A stretch of DNA of 38,990 nt from a virus. The notes beneath the pieces are model-generated. The model did not search any database. It worked only from the letters and a program-made list of their open reading frames with translations, and was not told the DNA's origin. Shown here piece by piece: positions 32,143 to 37,599 of this stretch; the first letter of the stretch is position 1; the number at the start of each line of letters is the position of its first letter. The translations under genes were made by a program, and so were the position numbers. Location: positions 1 through 38,990 of the IMG/VR virus record IMGVR_UViG_3300028563_000002. One strand, 5' to 3'.

Positions 32143-32328
32143 TTAGACCCCATACATGTACTCGATTTCACGAATATTGCTGGCTTGAATTTCAAGCTGT
32201 CTAACCACTTCTTCCATCAGCGAAGCGCCGAATGAGTTGTAATGTTTTGGCTCATTGATGAGCTTTTCTAATGCTTTTGCTGTAGCTGCGATGTTGGCGC
32301 TCGCAGCTATCATTTCTTTATTTTCCAT
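32143..32328 (-). CDS. Small helical hypothetical protein (61 aa)
   Basis: Ala/Glu/Lys-rich helical protein (MIAASANIAATAKALEKLIN, then SLMEEVVRQLEIQASNIREI). Its ATG is preceded by AGAGACTAGAAT, the same short motif found before the gene at 3594. No family recognised. Confidence 0.58.
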   Translation of the reverse strand: MENKEMIAASANIAATAKALEKLINEPKHYNSFGASLMEEVVRQLEIQASNIREIEYMYGV

Positions 32329-32352
32329 ATTCTAGTCTCTTTGTTTTGGTTT

Positions 32353-32565
32353 TTAGTCTAAATTCCACACTTTATCAAGATGTGCTTGGGTCCATCCTTT
32401 GATATAAGCTTTATACATTTTGATTCTCAACTTAACTCCTTTGTCATCTCCGAATTTGCAATTGGGAATTGTCTTCATAAATTCGGAATTAATGTAAGGA
32501 GCGCTATGTAATTGAGGACAAGCCTCATAACCCATCTTATAACTTTGTTCTATCAGCGCTTTCAC
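32353..32565 (-). CDS. First gene of early leftward operon (70 aa, GTG start)
   Basis: I choose the GTG at 32565, preceded by GAGG, because an upstream ATG at 32595 overlaps the predicted -10/+1 region of the promoter. The protein begins (GTG read as Met) MKALIEQSYKMGYEACPQLH, continues with NCKFGDDKGVKLRIKMYKAY and ends TQAHLDKVWNLD. It is small, soluble and unrecognised, and leads the transcript through the recombination genes. Confidence 0.55.
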   Translation of the reverse strand: MKALIEQSYKMGYEACPQLHSAPYINSEFMKTIPNCKFGDDKGVKLRIKMYKAYIKGWTQAHLDKVWNLD

Positions 32566-32595
32566 CGCAACCTCATTTGTGTTATGTAAGATCAT

Positions 32596-32624
32596 ATTGT
32601 TACACGCAGATCAATATAAGTCAA
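32596..32624 (-). promoter_or_regulatory. Early leftward promoter
   Basis: Minus strand: TTGACT (32619-32624), 17-bp spacer, AACAAT (32596-32601), then ATGATC. The promoter shares GTGTAACAnTATGATC across its -10 with the RtcB-operon promoter at 25925. It would drive the leftward set 32565 to 30015. GTCAA boxes nearby (32620, 32638) may be operators. Confidence 0.62.
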
Positions 32625-32652
32625 TAGCGTTTCTTTGGTCAATGCAAAATTC

Positions 32653-32681
32653 TTGCTTTTTCCCTCGTAGAGTGATACAGA
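32653..32681 (+). promoter_or_regulatory. Promoter of the repressor-like gene
   Basis: TTGCTT (32653-32658), 17 bp, TACAGA (32676-32681), leading to the GTG at 32708 with TAAGGAGA as ribosome-binding site. It diverges from the early leftward promoter 28 bp away, the classical layout of a lysogeny switch. Confidence 0.5.
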
Positions 32682-32707
32682 AAAAGGAAAAAAATTAAGG
32701 AGATATA

Positions 32708-32965
32708 GTGAATAAATTCGCTGAATGGATAAAAAATAGTGAGAAAAAGCAAAGCGGCGTAGCACAGAAGCTCTCTATTAGCGCTTCTACCCTTCACGAT
32801 ATACTGAAGAAGGGGCAGGTTCCACGCTTGAAACTGGCTTACGAGATAGAGAAATACACAAAAGGGGCCGTTACTGTCTATGACTGGGTAGATCAACCCG
32901 TGCAAGAAAATAAGGCAACTACTAAGATTGTAGCCAAACCAAAGGCTAAAAAAGTCAGCAAGTAA
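32708..32965 (+). CDS. Cro/CI-like HTH repressor (85 aa)
   Basis: MNKFAEWIKNSEKKQSGVAQ, KLSISASTLHDILKKGQ and VPRLKLAYEIEKYTKGAV form a helix-turn-helix with the two key helices near residues 17-39, of the YdaS/Cro-like type with the typical final VYDWVDQP. The tail is Lys-rich. GTG start, AAGGAGA upstream. Divergent from the early leftward operon, it probably represses it and keeps the lytic genes quiet. No CI-type C-terminal peptidase domain is present, so induction must work differently from lambda. Confidence 0.78.
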   Translation: MNKFAEWIKNSEKKQSGVAQKLSISASTLHDILKKGQVPRLKLAYEIEKYTKGAVTVYDWVDQPVQENKATTKIVAKPKAKKVSK

Positions 32966-33021
32966 GGAAATTCCGGCATAATCTTTAATCCTTGCCAGAT
33001 TTCGGACCATACTTCTTTCAT
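32893..33021 (-). CDS. Possible small membrane ORF antisense to repressor end (42 aa)
   Basis: ATG at 33021 with GAGGGGG seven bases upstream. The reading frame MKEVWSEIWQGLKIMPEFPY then LLTFLAFGLATILVVALFSC ends after TG. One clear transmembrane segment. It overlaps the 3' end of the repressor gene on the other strand, and the hydrophobic codons could simply be the complement of its Lys-rich tail; the G-run also belongs to a hairpin. Kept as a low-confidence candidate. Confidence 0.25.
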   Translation of the reverse strand: MKEVWSEIWQGLKIMPEFPYLLTFLAFGLATILVVALFSCTG

Positions 33022-33308
33022 ACATAACCCCCTCATTAGCTAATGTTTCCTAAGGGGGAAACGTAACGAATAACGAAAACATATTGCAATTAATATTTGA
33101 TAAATATTATTACAAAATGACTCAGCCGACGCCAATCGACTGAGCCTGAGACTAGAATACCATCAAAAACGCCACAAACCAGGAGAATTGTCGACTAATT
33201 TACGCCCTAGCTAGAGGCTAAAAGCCAACATAATCGGGGAAAGCAAACGTTTCTGCGGATAATCGTAAGTTTTCCTCGATAAAAAAACAACAAATTTTAT
33301 TGAGGAAT
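32966..33308. other. Structured non-coding region before replication genes
   Basis: A 343-bp stretch with no convincing rightward gene. It contains CCCCCT (33030-33035) and AGGGGG (33053-33058) enclosing the perfect palindrome CATTAGCTAATG, with a competing GTTTCC/GGAAAC arm; an AT-rich segment near 33080-33115 containing ATATTT-GAT-AAATAT; and a CTCAG/CTGAG hairpin at about 33122-33145. GAGACTAGAAT (33148-33158) also occurs. It may hold promoters, an antiterminator target or a small RNA. Confidence 0.45.
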
Positions 33309-33584
33309 ATGAAGGATTATAGCGAATTTCCCCCCTTAAAGTACTTCACGAGGGTACTTAAGAGTTGTCCTAAGTCAGCTCTTCTTTACATCCAGTTGTG
33401 GAAGAAGAAGGGCAAGCACATGAATCTTGTCACCGAAAAAAGATACGTCCGCAAAGATTATCTTATCTCGCCAACGATGTTTAGAAATCTGCTGGCACCC
33501 CTGATGTTTCTGAATCTCATTCATTTCATCGAATGCGATGAAAAATTTCAGATCGACATCCTAGGGCCACATTTAAATGATTAG
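33309..33584 (+). CDS. Winged-helix-like small protein before rep (91 aa)
   Basis: From the ATG at 33309 (GAGG just upstream; a TTG at 33300 is the only earlier option). The pattern KSCPKSALLYIQLWKKKGKH, RKDYLISPTMFRNLLAPLMF and LNLIHFIE looks like a winged-helix fold of the kind used by replication or transcription regulators. Its end overlaps the start of the rep leader ORF (ATGATTAG), so translation of the two may be linked. It stands where lambda has cII, upstream of the O-like gene; that positional likeness is not evidence of homology. Confidence 0.62.
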   Translation: MKDYSEFPPLKYFTRVLKSCPKSALLYIQLWKKKGKHMNLVTEKRYVRKDYLISPTMFRNLLAPLMFLNLIHFIECDEKFQIDILGPHLND

Positions 33585-33762
33585 TATAAAACTTTATTGC
33601 TTTACGTGGAACATTTGTGCTAATGTGCTAAATGAAAAAGCCTCGATTCGTAGTCGAGGCTTATTCGGCGGCGTATGGAGACGCCATAATGGTGAACTGA
33701 TGACTCCCATTATATCACTCCATGTAAAAAGATGCAAAGCATTTATGGAGTGCTATGTTTGA
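33577..33762 (+). CDS. Leader ORF overlapping the rep start (61 aa)
   Basis: This frame starts in the end of the preceding gene and stops at 33760-33762, five bases beyond the rep ATG, while running through the SD-sequestering stem. The peptide MISIKLYCFTWNICANVLNE ... MECYV looks non-globular, so its value may lie in the act of translation. That would open the stem and allow coupled initiation of rep, as RepY does for RepZ in IncI-type and Tap for RepA in IncFII plasmids (known systems). No strong ribosome-binding site of its own; coupling to the upstream gene is likely. Confidence 0.5.
   Translation: MISIKLYCFTWNICANVLNEKASIRSRGLFGGVWRRHNGELMTPIISLHVKRCKAFMECYV
33633..33702 (-). ncRNA. Antisense RNA to the rep leader (about 70 nt)
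   Basis: Minus strand: TTGCAT (33732-33737), 17-bp spacer, perfect TATAAT (33709-33714), predicted start near 33701. The RNA would contain the hairpin GGCGT-CTCCAT-ACGCC (33670-33685) and end at GCCTCGA-CTACGAA-TCGAGGC followed by TTTTTC (33634-33662), a good intrinsic terminator. Its loop CTCCAT is complementary to ATGGAG, present both in the sense hairpin loop (33675-33680) and at the rep ribosome-binding site (33745-33750). Position and length also resemble lambda OOP RNA, just upstream of the O-like gene. Confidence 0.68.
33661..33754 (+). promoter_or_regulatory. Rep leader with SD-sequestering stem and pseudoknot option
   Basis: Three structures are visible in the sense RNA. GGCGT/ACGCC shows loop ATGGAG at 33675-33680. 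ATAATGG (33686-33692) pairs with CCATTAT (33707-33713). CACTCCAT (33716-33723) pairs with ATGGAGTG (33745-33752), burying the GGAG four bases before the rep ATG. The first loop can pair with CTCCAT 33718-33723, which would free the ribosome-binding site: an activator pseudoknot as known for repZ of IncI plasmids. Confidence 0.65.
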
Positions 33763-34570
33763 GCGTTTCCTAAAATTTATTCCTTCTGAGGAAGCCTTCT
33801 GGCTTATGGAAAATAAGCCAAACGCTTTCCGCTTGCTCACCCATATAGCTAATACCGCGCGTCGATATAACGGTCATCCCGACGGATTAACCATCGGTCA
33901 ATGTCATTTGCAATCCTGGACTTTTTACAAATTAACCGAGCAAGAATATCGAACTGCCAAAGAGGTGCTCGTTAAGCGAAAACATATAAAGATAATTGAA
34001 ACTAACAGAACACGCAAAAAGTCAACGACCGGAGTAACGACCAATTCAACACTCGTAGAACTATGTAGCTTAATGATTTGGGATATAAATCCTGAAGAAT
34101 GTAACGACCGAATCAACGACCGAGCAACGACCGAGCAACGACCGAGCAACGACAAACAAGAAAGAAGAAGAATAGATATATCTAACGATATATCTAATAA
34201 AGAAGATGCTCCGCTCGATGGAGCTCATCCGGCTTCGCCGATTCGCTCAAAAGATTTATTGATTTTCAATTTTGAGAAATGGGAATTCGAAGGCATCACC
34301 GAGAAAGATATCGCTGATTGGAAACTCATGTATCCCCATATCGACCTAACGGTCGAAACTCTCAAAGCTAGCCAATGGCTAAAGAATAACCCATCAAAAA
34401 GCAACAAAAAACAGTGGAGGAAATACCTCACAGGATGGTTTGGACGTGCAAATGACTCAATCGAAAACAAAAAAGCTTACCGATCTGCTTCCGGCAGCGG
34501 TAGCCAAGATCGCAGCACCAAAGATATCAACGGAAACCCTGTCGCTAACCCCTACGCAGGAAAGTTCTAG
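33755..34570 (+). CDS. Replication initiator / replisome organiser (lambda O-like role)
   Basis: A 271-residue protein. The N-terminal 100 residues form a winged-helix domain (FLKFIPSEEAFWLMENKPNA, ARRYNGHPDGLTIGQC, LTEQEYRTAKEVLVKRKHIK), a type seen in phage replisome organisers. A low-complexity linker NDRINDRATTEQRPSNDKQ is translated from tandem DNA iterons. The C-terminal part (YPHIDLTVETLKASQWLKNN ... KQWRKYLTGWFGRA) resembles domains that recruit helicase loaders. The helicase-loader gene follows. Translation is probably controlled by the leader hairpins and antisense RNA upstream. I recall similar proteins from Chlamydiae-type genomes, which is a weak host hint. Confidence 0.8.
   Translation: MFERFLKFIPSEEAFWLMENKPNAFRLLTHIANTARRYNGHPDGLTIGQCHLQSWTFYKLTEQEYRTAKEVLVKRKHIKIIETNRTRKKSTTGVTTNSTLVELCSLMIWDINPEECNDRINDRATTEQRPSNDKQERRRIDISNDISNKEDAPLDGAHPASPIRSKDLLIFNFEKWEFEGITEKDIADWKLMYPHIDLTVETLKASQWLKNNPSKSNKKQWRKYLTGWFGRANDSIENKKAYRSASGSGSQDRSTKDINGNPVANPYAGKF
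34103..34198 (+). other. Candidate replication origin inside the rep gene
   Basis: Five direct repeats of AACGACCGAGC (units at 34103, 34115, 34126, 34137, 34148; the first and last degenerate) run at an 11-bp period, the first gap being 12. They are followed by a purine-rich stretch and two AT-rich 12-mers, GATATATCTAAC (34175-34186) and GATATATCTAAT (34187-34198). Iterons plus an AT-rich unwinding region within the initiator gene is the layout of lambda ori in O. Confidence 0.72.
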
Positions 34571-34577
34571 GAAACCT

Positions 34578-35081
34578 ATGGTCAAGATAAGCGAAATAAA
34601 CGAAAAGCCAGAAGAATACATGCGCCATGTGCATGAGTTTGTGGCAAATCCAGTAGGTTTTTTTCTCATCTCTGGAAACAATGGCAATGGCAAAACATTC
34701 ACTTCTCAAGCTATCTACGATAAGTTTTGGCATCCCCACACAGACAATCAATTTTGGAATCAAGCTGACCTGAAGATGAAATGGCAAAGCCTTTACGCCC
34801 AATACGGGAATACTGATTATTTTTTTAATCAGATTGCTCAGGCACCCTTGCTAGTTTTGGACGATATCGGTACAACAAGACCAACAGAAGCTTTTATGGA
34901 ATTTCTTTATGCAATTGCAAACAAGAGAGAGAAACAAAAACACACACACGGGACCATAATTACCACTAATCTAAACTCTAACTCGATGAGAGAGATGTTT
35001 GGAAGTGCTTTTGTTAGTAGAGTTGCTTGTGGTAGATGTGTGAGGCATGACGGTCCGGATAGGCGGCCAATGCTTTTTTAA
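34578..35081 (+). CDS. DnaC/IstB-like helicase loader ATPase
   Basis: AAA+ ATPase with Walker A SGNNGNGKT, Walker B PLLVLDDIG, sensor-1 TIITTNLNS and a terminal arginine segment (SRVACGRCVRHDGPDRRP), as in DnaC-type loaders that place the replicative helicase at the origin. Directly follows rep, seven bases after its stop, with AGGAAA before the ATG at 34578. A longer start at 34440/34452 would add KKLTDLLPAAVAKIAAPKI and overlap rep by over 100 bases; that extension reads like a possible N-terminal domain, so the start is uncertain. Confidence 0.85.
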   Translation: MVKISEINEKPEEYMRHVHEFVANPVGFFLISGNNGNGKTFTSQAIYDKFWHPHTDNQFWNQADLKMKWQSLYAQYGNTDYFFNQIAQAPLLVLDDIGTTRPTEAFMEFLYAIANKREKQKHTHGTIITTNLNSNSMREMFGSAFVSRVACGRCVRHDGPDRRPMLF

Positions 35082-35133
35082 TAACTAGAGACTAGAAGAA
35101 CGCCAAAAACAAAAAAACAAAAAGGAAAGTAAA

Positions 35134-35445
35134 ATGAGTGCATTTGATTTCGTGAGTCACGAGTCCTACCCTGAAGATAAATTCATCTGCGAATCAGCAG
35201 TAATCTGCGTCGAAAACAAATATCGGGTTGTATACATCCGCAAAGTGATGCAAAACGGTGGAAAATTCTGGGATGAAATCTCCGCCGCTGTCACTCAAAA
35301 CGGTGAAAAGAAATACTTGAAATCATGGAAGGCAGATAGCAATTTCCTTCGCGATGACATACTTGCGTTTCTGGATAGCCGCAGTTGGGAGAAAGGAAAG
35401 GGGGGTTCGATTGCGCAAGAAAATAACGACAACATGCCGTTTTGA
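35134..35445 (+). CDS. SSB-like protein with acidic C-terminal tip (103 aa)
   Basis: A small beta-rich domain (ICESAVICVENKYRVVYIRKV, KFWDEISAAVTQNGEKKYLK) followed by a Gly-rich linker and the tail AQENNDNMPF. The ending resembles the DDDIPF tip by which bacterial SSB recruits repair enzymes (family knowledge), and the gene lies between the helicase loader and a resolvase. No canonical OB-fold signature is recognisable, so I call it SSB-like by tail and context. AGGAAAG before the ATG. Confidence 0.6.
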   Translation: MSAFDFVSHESYPEDKFICESAVICVENKYRVVYIRKVMQNGGKFWDEISAAVTQNGEKKYLKSWKADSNFLRDDILAFLDSRSWEKGKGGSIAQENNDNMPF

Positions 35446-35947
35446 TTCTGTAACACGAAACGCAGATGGCTCAATTTCGATCAGAAAGGCACCCCCAAGA
35501 TCGAAAAATGGGGAGGGGAATACCAAAGCCAAGGGTAAGAGAAAAAAGAAGCCTGTGGCCAAAATTCCGATGAAAACGGAATTCAGCGAAGGAAAGGTTT
35601 TAATCGACCTTCCTTTGCAAACTGTAAGCGAAGCTAATTGCTTTGAACCTTGGCAAGTGAAACATGGAAGGCATAAACAGCAGCAACGCTTAGTTGCTCT
35701 GGCTATGAACCCTTTGCGTGATAAAATTCAACTGCCTTGCAAAGTGATGTTAACGCGATTTGCTCCTGATGAATTGGATGCATTTGAGAATCTTCCGATG
35801 TCATTCAAATACATCGTAGATGCAATTTGCGCCATAATCACAGGAGATTATAGGCCAGGACGCGCAGATAGTGATAAACGCATATCTCTCGCATGCGGCC
35901 AGATAGATAGTAAAGAGTATGGAATTAGAATAGAAATAACTTTTTAG
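35411..35947 (+). CDS. RusA-like Holliday junction resolvase (divergent)
   Basis: I start at TTG 35411 with AAGGGGGG upstream; an ATG at 35354 overlaps the SSB-like gene by 92 bases. Residues 1-60 are a basic extension. The rest follows RusA: KVMLTRFAPDELDAFENLPM, SFKYIVDAICAIIT, a GDYRPGRADSD loop and the terminal CGQIDSKEYGIRIEI strand. The usual DDDN of RusA is replaced by LDAFEN, keeping Asp and Glu but losing the DDD run, so activity is uncertain. It would resolve recombination or replication intermediates before packaging. Confidence 0.7.
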   Translation: MRKKITTTCRFDSVTRNADGSISIRKAPPRSKNGEGNTKAKGKRKKKPVAKIPMKTEFSEGKVLIDLPLQTVSEANCFEPWQVKHGRHKQQQRLVALAMNPLRDKIQLPCKVMLTRFAPDELDAFENLPMSFKYIVDAICAIITGDYRPGRADSDKRISLACGQIDSKEYGIRIEITF

Positions 35948-35958
35948 GAGATTAGAAT

Positions 35959-36198
35959 ATGTTAACGCCAGTAGGAAAAAGAATTCTTGTAAAACCTGTC
36001 GAAGTCAAACACGGCAATCTGATTGTTTCAGGTCAAAAACCCACCCAGTTTCACGTCATTACAATCGGCGACGAAGTCACAAAAGTGAAATCGGGCGATA
36101 CGATTTACATGGATAAACATTATGGCGCGGAAATCGAACACGAGAAAGAGAAATATTTAGTAATTGATGAATCTTCAATACTAGCAAAGCTTGACTAG
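35959..36198 (+). CDS. GroES-like co-chaperonin (short)
   Basis: 79 residues fitting the Cpn10 barrel: PVGKRILVKPVEVKHGNLIV at the start, VITIGDEVTKVKSGDTIYMD in the middle and KYLVIDESSILAKL at the end, matching the GroES strands KPLDVKVGDIVIF and VLIMSESDILAIV. Host GroES is about 97 residues; here the mobile loop that binds GroEL is cut to roughly HGNLIVSGQKP. The protein probably redirects host GroEL towards phage coat folding, as T4 gp31 does (known). TAGGAG upstream. It lies in the late-region run before the small terminase. Confidence 0.85.
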   Translation: MLTPVGKRILVKPVEVKHGNLIVSGQKPTQFHVITIGDEVTKVKSGDTIYMDKHYGAEIEHEKEKYLVIDESSILAKLD

Positions 36199-36226
36199 AA
36201 TCTTTTTTATTACCTAGTTTGAGTTT

Positions 36227-36412
36227 ATGAGCGAACTTACAGTGATATTAAAAGATTCCGACCGTACCTATAGACAAAAATTCTTGATCTATGAGGATTA
36301 CGCAGTGTCATGCGATGACCCTGTGATACTCATGTGCATAGATGAAGCAAAGAAGAACTTCGAAGGCGAGCCGGAAAATATCCAAATTAAAATTCATTTG
36401 GAGTTTCAATAA
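36227..36412 (+). CDS. Hypothetical protein (61 aa)
   Basis: Compact acidic protein (MSELTVILKDSDRTYRQKFL ... IQIKIHLEFQ) that looks like a small beta sandwich. Its stop overlaps the small terminase start (TAATG). No family recognised. Confidence 0.58.
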   Translation: MSELTVILKDSDRTYRQKFLIYEDYAVSCDDPVILMCIDEAKKNFEGEPENIQIKIHLEFQ

Positions 36413-36846
36413 TGCCAGCCGGCAGACCACGAACTACATCTTTCTCAGTAGAAGAAATGATCGCTCTTGGTGAGGAGATGGTAGCATTTGTTAAGAAAAA
36501 CAAAAAGACAATTCTTCACCTAAGCGAATGGTACACGATTGAAAAAGGCTTTATCTATAGGGAATGGAAAACCTTCATTCAAAAAGAAGAATTTCTTCCC
36601 TATTACGAGCAAGCTTTAAAACTTATAGGAATAAAGTATGTCGACAAAAGCAGTAACGTCAGGGATGGGATATCCAACCGCTGGCAAAGGGTCTACTTCG
36701 ACGACCTCAGGGAAAAAGAAGACATCGACGCCGACGCTAATGAGCTTCGGAAAGCTTCCTCCCTTAAAGGGGAGGCTAGAGCCATCGAACAAGAAAGGCA
36801 AAAAGTCTTAGAAGAAGTACAGAGAAACAAGAGGACGCCAAAGTAG
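36412..36846 (+). CDS. Terminase small subunit
   Basis: MPAGRPRTTSFSVEEMIALG is the characteristic AGRP opening of small terminases, followed by a helical DNA-binding domain (HLSEWYTIEKGFIYREWKTF) and a long acidic/basic C-terminal helix (KGEARAIEQERQKVLEEVQR). It recognises the packaging start and brings DNA to the large subunit. It lies about 1.2 kb before the large-subunit gene with three small genes between. Confidence 0.82.
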   Translation: MPAGRPRTTSFSVEEMIALGEEMVAFVKKNKKTILHLSEWYTIEKGFIYREWKTFIQKEEFLPYYEQALKLIGIKYVDKSSNVRDGISNRWQRVYFDDLREKEDIDADANELRKASSLKGEARAIEQERQKVLEEVQRNKRTPK

Positions 36847-36848
36847 GA

Positions 36849-37208
36849 ATGTTAACGCCAAGCATATCCGCACAGCCGCAAATGTATTTGTTTCCGATGG
36901 AGAAGTACTCACGAATAGATATCCATCCTAGAGACACAAAGAAATGGAATGAGTTCATGCGCTTCCATAAGGACCACCCTGAAGTGTACGAAGCTTTCGT
37001 ACGTTTGGCTAATGAAGCTAAGCAAAAGGGATTCACCAGCATAGGAGCGCATTTACTCATTCAGCGCATTCGCTGGGAATGCCAAGTTGAACGAAAAGAA
37101 AATGCTTACAAGATATGCAACAATCATTTCCCTTACTATGCGCGTCTTTTCATATTAAACAATCCAGAGTTCGAAGGATTCTTTGAACTTAGAAAGCTAA
37201 AGGAATAA
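36849..37208 (+). CDS. Conserved phage protein (119 aa)
   Basis: Belongs to a common but uncharacterised phage family: WNEFMRFHKDHPEVYEAFVR, AKQKGFTSIGAHLLIQRIRW, then INN-like ICNNHFPYYARLFILNNPEF and EGFFELRK. Members usually sit near terminases or recombination genes. Starts with the same 12 nt (ATGTTAACGCCA) as the GroES-like gene. AGGA directly precedes the ATG. Confidence 0.78.
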   Translation: MLTPSISAQPQMYLFPMEKYSRIDIHPRDTKKWNEFMRFHKDHPEVYEAFVRLANEAKQKGFTSIGAHLLIQRIRWECQVERKENAYKICNNHFPYYARLFILNNPEFEGFFELRKLKE

Positions 37209-37211
37209 TTG

Positions 37212-37520
37212 ATGAATCATCGTAAATGGAAAGAATTGCAGAGTGATGAGATATATGCAATTTGGACTGAATATCTTCGATCAGAAGGGTTAGCAGGATG
37301 TGACCCGTTAAGACTAGACCCTTTTAAATCAAGACCAATGAGATTATCACCAATTGAAATCATCAAGTTAGTCGATGAATTACTTGATAGATTAGAAGCA
37401 AAGGAGATTAAAGAAGATGGCCAAAGAGAAATGGATTCAGGGTGCAATAAAGCACAAAGGCGCCTTGAGGGAAACTCTGGGTGTAAAGAAAAACGAAAAG
37501 ATTCCTGCTGCCAAGCTTAA
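37212..37520 (+). CDS. Hypothetical protein (102 aa)
   Basis: Begins MNHRKWKELQSDEIYAIWTE; an ordered first 70 residues (SRPMRLSPIEIIKLVDELLD) precede a Lys/Glu/Cys-rich tail encoded by the 104 bases that overlap the next gene. I use ATG 37212, not TTG 37209; AGGA is eight bases upstream. The overlap makes the last third doubtful as functional protein, but the reading frame is open to a stop. Confidence 0.5.
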   Translation: MNHRKWKELQSDEIYAIWTEYLRSEGLAGCDPLRLDPFKSRPMRLSPIEIIKLVDELLDRLEAKEIKEDGQREMDSGCNKAQRRLEGNSGCKEKRKDSCCQA

Positions 37521-37599
37521 GAAAGCTGAGCATAGCAAAAACCCTAAGACAGCTAAGCGAGCACGTCTTGCAGAAACACTAAAAAAGATGCATAAGTAA
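37417..37599 (+). CDS. Small basic phage protein, conserved (60 aa)
   Basis: MAKEKWIQGAIKHKGALRET then LGVKKNEKIPAAKLKKAEHS and KNPKTAKRARLAETLKKMHK is a familiar pattern shared by many environmental phages: WIQ-AIKHPGAL, IP-KKL, HSKNPK--KRA-LA-TLK. Function unknown. AGGAG ten bases before the ATG; the stop overlaps the next gene (TAATG). Confidence 0.75.
   Translation: MAKEKWIQGAIKHKGALRETLGVKKNEKIPAAKLKKAEHSKNPKTAKRARLAETLKKMHK

Noticed and set aside
32639-33025. Leftward 128-codon frame across the repressor gene
   Set aside because: It covers the HTH repressor and the divergent promoter region on the opposite strand; composition is that of an antisense shadow.
33632-33700. A 22-codon ORF (MKKPRFVVEAYSAAYGDAIM...) in the rep leader
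   Set aside because: No RBS and it spans the terminator and hairpin; noted only as a possible alternative leader peptide.
34175-34198. A fifth TATAT iteron array
   Set aside because: The two TATAT boxes are 12 bp apart, only two in number, and belong to a GATATATCTAA repeat that fits an origin unwinding element better.
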